A stretch of 16,983 nucleotides of DNA from an archaeon (lineage in GTDB: Archaea > Thermoproteota > Nitrososphaeria > Conexivisphaerales > UBA164), in the NCBI GenBank assembly GCA_021798095.1, contig JAJZYL010000008.1, positions 1 to 16,983 on the forward strand, written 5' to 3'. Below are positions 13,188 through 16,983 of this stretch, in pieces. Both the position numbers and the translations under genes were made by a program. A model generated the notes under the pieces. It ran no database searches, was not told the origin of the DNA, and saw nothing but the letters and a program-made list of their open reading frames with translations. Position 1 is the first letter of the stretch. Every line of letters begins with the position of its first letter.

Positions 13188-13502
13188 TTACTTACCGGAT
13201 GATTTTTCAGCATTCCGGGCCTGTGCCTTGACCTTCTGGGCCTCTCTGGCTATGTCCCTCAATACCTGCGATTTCGGCTTTGTTTTCCTGATGCTAATAT
13301 ATCCCGATATGACGTTCGGGCGCGCCGGATGCCTGGCCTGCTGAACCGCAGGCTCCAACCCGAGTACCTCCGCCGCCCTCTTTAATGAATCAAGCTCAAA
13401 ACCCCTCAGCGCCATGTTCTGTGGAACCCTCCTACGTGACCTCCTAGGCAACGATGATTCGAAATAGTCAAGCCAAATTATCTGCCTGTCTTCATCCTTC
13501 AT
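13188..13502 (-). CDS. srp19: Signal recognition particle protein SRP19
   Basis: 104 residues. Seen: IIWLDYFESSLPRRSRRRVP (8-27), corresponding to the SRP19 pattern I-W-P-x-Y-x-D-S...R-S-x-G-R-R-(I/V)-P, then LDSLKRAAEVLGLEPAV (about 38-54), then SGYISIRK and KSQVLRDIARE, corresponding to the family's GRVxVxK and SKxQLLxxIA. It binds 7S RNA and promotes SRP54 loading. The Pro of IWP is Leu here and the usual Gly of the GRR turn is Arg, mild variants. It is 8 nt downstream of the TIGR00725-like gene. The C-terminal 15 residues are basic and extended. Confidence 0.88.
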   Translation of the reverse strand: MKDEDRQIIWLDYFESSLPRRSRRRVPQNMALRGFELDSLKRAAEVLGLEPAVQQARHPARPNVISGYISIRKTKPKSQVLRDIAREAQKVKAQARNAEKSSGK

Positions 13503-13510
13503 ATTCTAAC

Positions 13511-14083
13511 TCATCCAGGCTGAGGCCCATCCCGCAATATATGCGTTCTGGCCATCCTTATTGCCAGGCGTGCAGCCTCCACCGGGTCCTCCGTTATGCT
13601 AAACCTGTTGAGCTTCCTCCCATCCAGGTACTCATGCTCCTTTAATAGGAGGTCACTATCAAGTCCAGTTCCTTTGAGTATCACCGTCGGTATGAGGTTC
13701 AAATACGCCATATACGCTTCGATTATAGTTCCAGCCCTGCCACCGAGCACTACAAAGCTGTCGCTGGACCTGACGAGCGGCACGCTCCTCTGTTGATATG
13801 TCAAACCAGTCCTGATTTCTATTACGTTGAAACTATTCCTTTCTGAAGAGTTTTCGTTCATCATCTCGTGTTCAACGGGCACAAATCCCACGGTTATCCC
13901 CCCAGCTTCAGAAAATATTCGAGATGCAAGCGTCATCAGCCCGCTTGTCCCACCGGTTAAAAGCACGGCCTGATCCCTATATTTGGCAAGCTCTTCAGTG
14001 AAGGAGGTAACAGCCGCTGTTGCCACTTCGCCCACATCGGTTTCACTGGAACAGGCTATCCCTATGTGGAGCAGCTTTTTCAC
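13511..14083 (-). CDS. LOG/TIGR00725-like Rossmann-fold protein
   Basis: 190 residues of the SLOG superfamily (lysine decarboxylase-like/LOG). Seen: HIGIACSSETD (6-16), LLTGGTSGLMTLASRIFSEAGGITVGFVPVEH (41-72) and SFVVLGGRAGTIIEAYMAYLNLIPTVIL (109-136). The family's nucleotide-binding PGGxGTxxE motif appears here as LGGRAGTIIE, as in the TIGR00725 branch. LOG relatives hydrolyse nucleoside monophosphates to the base; activity of this branch is not known to me. The start is a GTG at 14083 with a TATA-like box about 27 nt upstream. It forms a unit with srp19. Confidence 0.8.
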   Translation of the reverse strand: MKKLLHIGIACSSETDVGEVATAAVTSFTEELAKYRDQAVLLTGGTSGLMTLASRIFSEAGGITVGFVPVEHEMMNENSSERNSFNVIEIRTGLTYQQRSVPLVRSSDSFVVLGGRAGTIIEAYMAYLNLIPTVILKGTGLDSDLLLKEHEYLDGRKLNRFSITEDPVEAARLAIRMARTHILRDGPQPG

Positions 14084-14212
14084 ACGCTAGGGAGGCTCGT
14101 CCATGTATTTAAGAACCGCGCCGGGCCTTTAATAAATCGTGGTGCCCGGAGGAGGACGAAGCTTGTTCGGCGAAGATTTTATAACCTTGAGGGCACCGTG
14201 ATCCGGTTTATT
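14084..14212 (-). promoter_or_regulatory. Promoter region with extra TATA boxes and a long-range inverted repeat
   Basis: A proximal TATA box (TCTTAAATA, 14106-14115) fits a leaderless start at GTG 14083. Further upstream lie TTTATTAAAG (about 14127-14137) and GGTTATAAAATC (about 14175-14186). The heptamers GGTGCCC and GGGCACC (about 14142-14148 and 14190-14197) flank 40-odd bases and could close a stem. No known RNA gene is recognised. Confidence 0.4.
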
Positions 14213-14995
14213 CTATATTAGCTTCCTGAAGTCATCCGGCGTTATATCCCGATAATTTCTGATGTGCGTGCCACCGGTCATGTTATAGTATTCCACCGCG
14301 GGATTCAACTCTGTGAGCCACTCGAGCAGCTCCCCAGCTATCTTCAACTTTTCAATCTTCCTCTGAACGTCCATAACAAAGGATTTGGAAAATCGGCCTA
14401 TGATTTCGCCAAGGTCCATGCCAGCCAGCACGAGACCCTTGCAGCCCATCTCAACCGCGAAGAAGGCTGCCCTATCACCATCGGTAAATCCCCCGAAGTT
14501 GTAGACGTTACTGAGAGGCGTGTTCTGAGTTGAGCCGATTGTCTTCAACATTAAAGGCACCATCGACCTTATTGCCCTGACATTATCGCAATGAGCGTGA
14601 ACAACCACAGATGAACCCCTCCTCGATGCCTCCACCTCCTCTTCAACCCTATAGCCATCTAGGTCGGTTACAATAAAATCCGGATAACGCCCCAGAATTT
14701 CCCTGTATGCCGACGTTGCACCGTCAGCGGCTATCGATATGAAACCGGCTGTCCCACGAACGCTTAATAGGTTTCTTTCCAATGACGGCCCGGCCCCCAA
14801 GACCAGGGCAAGCTTACCGTTCATGGAATTCCGTATGGCACCCATGTTCGCGCCATTCCCCCCTATAAGCTTCGACAATAACTTTGAAGACTCCATATCG
14901 CATTCGGTATCTATCCTCAACCTTCCAGCAATTTCAAGGTACCTGGGCTCCCAGGCCTTGTAATCCAATATTTTTTCCCCGGCCTGTAACTTCAC
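14213..14995 (-). CDS. mptE: 6-hydroxymethyl-7,8-dihydropterin pyrophosphokinase, archaeal MptE type
   Basis: 260 residues of the DUF115/MptE family, which transfers pyrophosphate from ATP to 6-hydroxymethyl-dihydropterin in archaeal pterin (folate or methanopterin) synthesis. Seen: KLALVLGAGPSLERN (61-75), SIAADGATSAYRE (87-99), PDFIVTDLDGY (105-115), VVVHAHCDNVRAI (130-142), NFGGFTDGDRAAFFA (166-180) and VLAGMDLGE (189-197). The TDLDG and HAHxDN motifs and the GGFTDGDRA loop are diagnostic. The start is a GTG at 14995 inside a GTGA overlap with the GNAT gene, so the two are translationally coupled. Whether the product serves folate or methanopterin cannot be told here. Confidence 0.9.
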   Translation of the reverse strand: MKLQAGEKILDYKAWEPRYLEIAGRLRIDTECDMESSKLLSKLIGGNGANMGAIRNSMNGKLALVLGAGPSLERNLLSVRGTAGFISIAADGATSAYREILGRYPDFIVTDLDGYRVEEEVEASRRGSSVVVHAHCDNVRAIRSMVPLMLKTIGSTQNTPLSNVYNFGGFTDGDRAAFFAVEMGCKGLVLAGMDLGEIIGRFSKSFVMDVQRKIEKLKIAGELLEWLTELNPAVEYYNMTGGTHIRNYRDITPDDFRKLI

Positions 14996-15468
14996 TTGTC
15001 CGTTAGACCGGTTTCCTTAGCGTAGATCCCAGTAAGAGGTCTAAAGCCAAGGCTCTGGTAGAACGAAGCCGCAAGGGAGTTCTGGAGTGGAAATTCAGCA
15101 AATATCATTTGGGCACCTCTGGCCTTCAGTTCCTTTTCAGCCTTTTCGATGAGCTTGTAACCGGTTCCCAATCTGCGGTACTCCGGGAGGACATATATAT
15201 CCCCTATTTTTCCCACCATCCTGGGCTCGAATAACTCCCTATCTATGATCCTGGCTGCAATGACGCCTACCACCCTTTCCCCATCCACGGCCAAGATCAG
15301 GAGGGAGCTCTTATCTGAAATATCCCTATCCAGCAAAATGTCCAACTTCTCATTTAGCTGCTGACTAGGCCTAAGGAGATTATCATATTCCCCGTTCAGA
15401 TGATGAAGGCGCTCGATCAGCCTTCTTAATTCGGCCTTCCTCTCACGGGTAGCATATACGTACTTCAT
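14992..15468 (-). CDS. GNAT-family N-acetyltransferase
   Basis: 158 residues with the GNAT core: LLILAVDGERVVGVIAAR (56-73, strands 2-3), KIGDIYVLPEYRRLGTGYKLIEKAEKELKARGAQ (87-120) containing the acetyl-CoA pyrophosphate loop R/Q-x-x-G-x-G/A as RRLGTG (98-103), then IFAEFPLQNSLAASFYQSLGFRPL (122-145) with the conserved Asn130 and Tyr137. The substrate cannot be read from sequence. A TATA-like box (15490-15501) precedes ATG 15468 by about 27 nt. Coupled to mptE by GTGA overlap. Confidence 0.88.
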   Translation of the reverse strand: MKYVYATRERKAELRRLIERLHHLNGEYDNLLRPSQQLNEKLDILLDRDISDKSSLLILAVDGERVVGVIAARIIDRELFEPRMVGKIGDIYVLPEYRRLGTGYKLIEKAEKELKARGAQMIFAEFPLQNSLAASFYQSLGFRPLTGIYAKETGLTDK

Positions 15469-15489
15469 ATCATTGATAAGGCATTTGCG

Positions 15490-15501
15490 TATATAAATAT
15501 G
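15490..15501 (-). promoter_or_regulatory. TATA box of the GNAT-mptE unit
   Basis: CATATTTATATA on the minus strand, centred about 27 nt before ATG 15468, lying in the 59-nt gap after the permease stop. Confidence 0.55.
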
Positions 15502-15527
15502 TAGTGGGGGTAATGGATAAAACGGCT

Positions 15528-16983
15528 CTATGCAGCGTACAGCCCCTCTTCGATAACATATTTTTTGTTAGCAAGATCCATCATTTTTCTTGTAAAATAA
15601 ATACCGTATACGGCTACGACCACGGCAAATATTATGGAGATCCAGGCGGCAAAACCGATCTGCCCGCTTGCTATAGAAACATCCAGCAACTTCATCATAC
15701 CTGTCCCTACTATGAGGGAATAATGCCCATATATGTTTGGCCAGTATTCACCAACCATGAGCCCACCCCAGGCGCTGTTGATGGTGCTGGACAGGCCGGT
15801 TATAAGATATGGAAAGGTGGCTGGAAGGATAACCCTTCTCATCTTTGTAAAGAAGCCAAGGCCGTGATTCTCCATTATCTCCCAGAATTCTGTGGGTATG
15901 GATTGAACTCCTACGATAAAGCCGAAGAACACGTAATAGAATGTGCTGAGGAAGCCCAATGTAAAGACGTATAGTTCTGTAGTGATGAACGGAATATGAA
16001 CGTTCAGGAAGACCACAGTTGCCGCGAAAATAAGCGGAAAGTAGGCCGGAGCAGGAAACGCCGATATCGTCTGTATAAGAGGTATAGTAGAGGTACCCAC
16101 GCGGTGATGCGTCGCCAGATAGTACCCCAGAAATACGGCAATGGCCAGCGAAAGGAGGGTTATCAGAGCTACCCTGAGATAATCCACGGCCATTGAGTAA
16201 AGAATGTACGGCGTGAGTGAAATATAATGAAGGTAGGTGGCCGGCGTAACCGAAACCGCTACCTTGAAAGAATAATACGCCAGCGTCAAAAGTATCATAA
16301 TGATGACGGCGATAACGATATACCTTATGGCCCTCGGCGTTCTGCTCGGCTCGACGGTCTCCTGCCTCCGTGGCTGAGCCCGCGGTGCAATCCTAGAGGC
16401 ATATCTTGATATCCTTTTCATAGGCGTGCTTATGACCTGTCTGACCAAATAGGTAGGCCTATTTACAAAACGCCCCCTCCGCCTAATTGGGGCGGGCGTG
16501 TCCAACCCGTACCTGGCTACCGACCACCCAGCGAACTCCCTGAATATCAGGGTGATCCCCACTACGGCCACGGCGAGGAAGGCCAGGGAATAGTAAACGG
16601 CCACCAGATTTTCAGACGCTATAAAATTTGCTATGAGCGTCCCTATGCCAAAGGTCTGGTATGTGTGAACGCCGACTGTGAAAACTTCGCTTACGGTTAT
16701 GTAAAAAAAGGCATCAGCGAACGACGGAAAGAGGTTGGCCGCGATCCTGGGGATCGAATAAGGTATGTAAAGGTAGCGCATTCTTTTAAGGAATCCCAGG
16801 TTGTAATTGTCGGTAACTTCTATCAGATCCACTCGCATAGTTTTATAGGCCTGGTAAATCCCTATCCAGATGTTCCAGACTATCGCGTCGAACACCAGGA
16901 AATCGGCCGCTATTTCGACCCCTAGCGGCCCGCCGATGCCGGTTATAAATATAACCAGCACAACCGGGAGGAATCCGAGGACG
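15528..16983 (-). CDS. Fused two-domain ABC transporter permease (COG4986-like), 5' end outside window
   Basis: At least 484 residues; the frame stays open to the right edge and the hydrophobic sequence before the first possible internal start (GTG 16961) looks like continuing coding sequence, so the true start lies outside. Two BPD-type permease halves are visible. The first has an EAA-like loop, VTDNYNLGFLKRMRYLYIP then YSIPRIAANL; the second has FWEIMENHGLGFFTKMRRVI then LPATFPYLITG. The halves are joined by an Arg/Pro-rich cytoplasmic linker (about residues 165-215: TPAPIRRRGRFVNRP, then IAPRAQPRRQETVEPSRTPR). Fused, duplicated permeases of this kind are known in archaea as anion (nitrate/sulfonate/taurine-type) transport components. 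The substrate is not shown here. The ATPase and binding-protein genes would be expected to the right of the window. Confidence 0.88.
   Translation of the reverse strand, partial: VLGFLPVVLVIFITGIGGPLGVEIAADFLVFDAIVWNIWIGIYQAYKTMRVDLIEVTDNYNLGFLKRMRYLYIPYSIPRIAANLFPSFADAFFYITVSEVFTVGVHTYQTFGIGTLIANFIASENLVAVYYSLAFLAVAVVGITLIFREFAGWSVARYGLDTPAPIRRRGRFVNRPTYLVRQVISTPMKRISRYASRIAPRAQPRRQETVEPSRTPRAIRYIVIAVIIMILLTLAYYSFKVAVSVTPATYLHYISLTPYILYSMAVDYLRVALITLLSLAIAVFLGYYLATHHRVGTSTIPLIQTISAFPAPAYFPLIFAATVVFLNVHIPFITTELYVFTLGFLSTFYYVFFGFIVGVQSIPTEFWEIMENHGLGFFTKMRRVILPATFPYLITGLSSTINSAWGGLMVGEYWPNIYGHYSLIVGTGMMKLLDVSIASGQIGFAAWISIIFAVVVAVYGIYFTRKMMDLANKKYVIEEGLYAA

Noticed and set aside
16665..16925. 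86-codon plus-strand frame near the right edge
   Set aside because: Antisense to the first permease half, which has a clear EAA loop and membrane segments.

Overview
The window is archaeal. It encodes an Rpb10-type RNA polymerase subunit (RpoN), SRP19, an archaeal-type ribosomal protein S2, archaeal MptE, and a geranylgeranyl diphosphate/mevalonate lipid operon. Seven genes at the head of a transcription unit have a TATA-like box centred about 25 nt before the start codon, with no Shine-Dalgarno motif (leaderless genes). The gene set fits a euryarchaeon, perhaps of the Thermoplasmata. That lineage guess is inference and weakly supported.

Layout. 1-279: 5' part of a proB-like glutamate 5-kinase, cut by the window edge. 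392-625: a 234-bp TnpB-less IS200/IS605-type element (copy A). 755-838: tRNA-Ser(GCU). 961-1155: small zinc-ribbon protein. 1276-6743 (minus): gltX, GGPP synthase, fni, ipk and mvk. 6750-7228: a gap in the ancient operon holding a second, inverted copy of the element (copy B, 6942-7176) and a short putative membrane ORF. 7229-10199 (minus): MEMO-family gene, rps2, eno and rpoN. Together 1276-10199 is the conserved archaeal rpoN-eno-rps2-memo-mvk-ipk-fni-idsA-gltX supercluster, here without RNase J and split by copy B. 10438-11978 (plus): small helix-turn-helix protein, then S-adenosylhomocysteine hydrolase. 12002-13146 (minus): overlapping pair of paralogous membrane proteins. 13188-14083 (minus): SRP19 and a LOG/TIGR00725-like protein. 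14213-15468 (minus): mptE and a GNAT acetyltransferase with a GTGA overlap. 15528-16983 (minus): fused two-domain ABC permease, cut by the right edge.

How the genes work together. Mevalonate kinase, isopentenyl phosphate kinase, type II IPP isomerase and a short-chain prenyl synthase give most of a route to C20 ether-lipid precursors. They are co-transcribed with translation and transcription genes (GluRS, S2, RpoN) and enolase. The genes inside this operon are packed with overlaps of 14 to 47 nt or gaps of 3 nt.

The most unusual structure is the pair of inverted elements bracketing the gltX-mvk half of the operon. Each has a left-end hairpin, an archaeal promoter, a roughly 50-codon remnant resembling a TnpB C-terminal tail, and a right-end hairpin region like that of an IS605 element or omega RNA. 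The left 133 bp of the two copies are almost identical, while the right 101 bp differ by about 17%. Copy B's promoter points into the mevalonate kinase gene.
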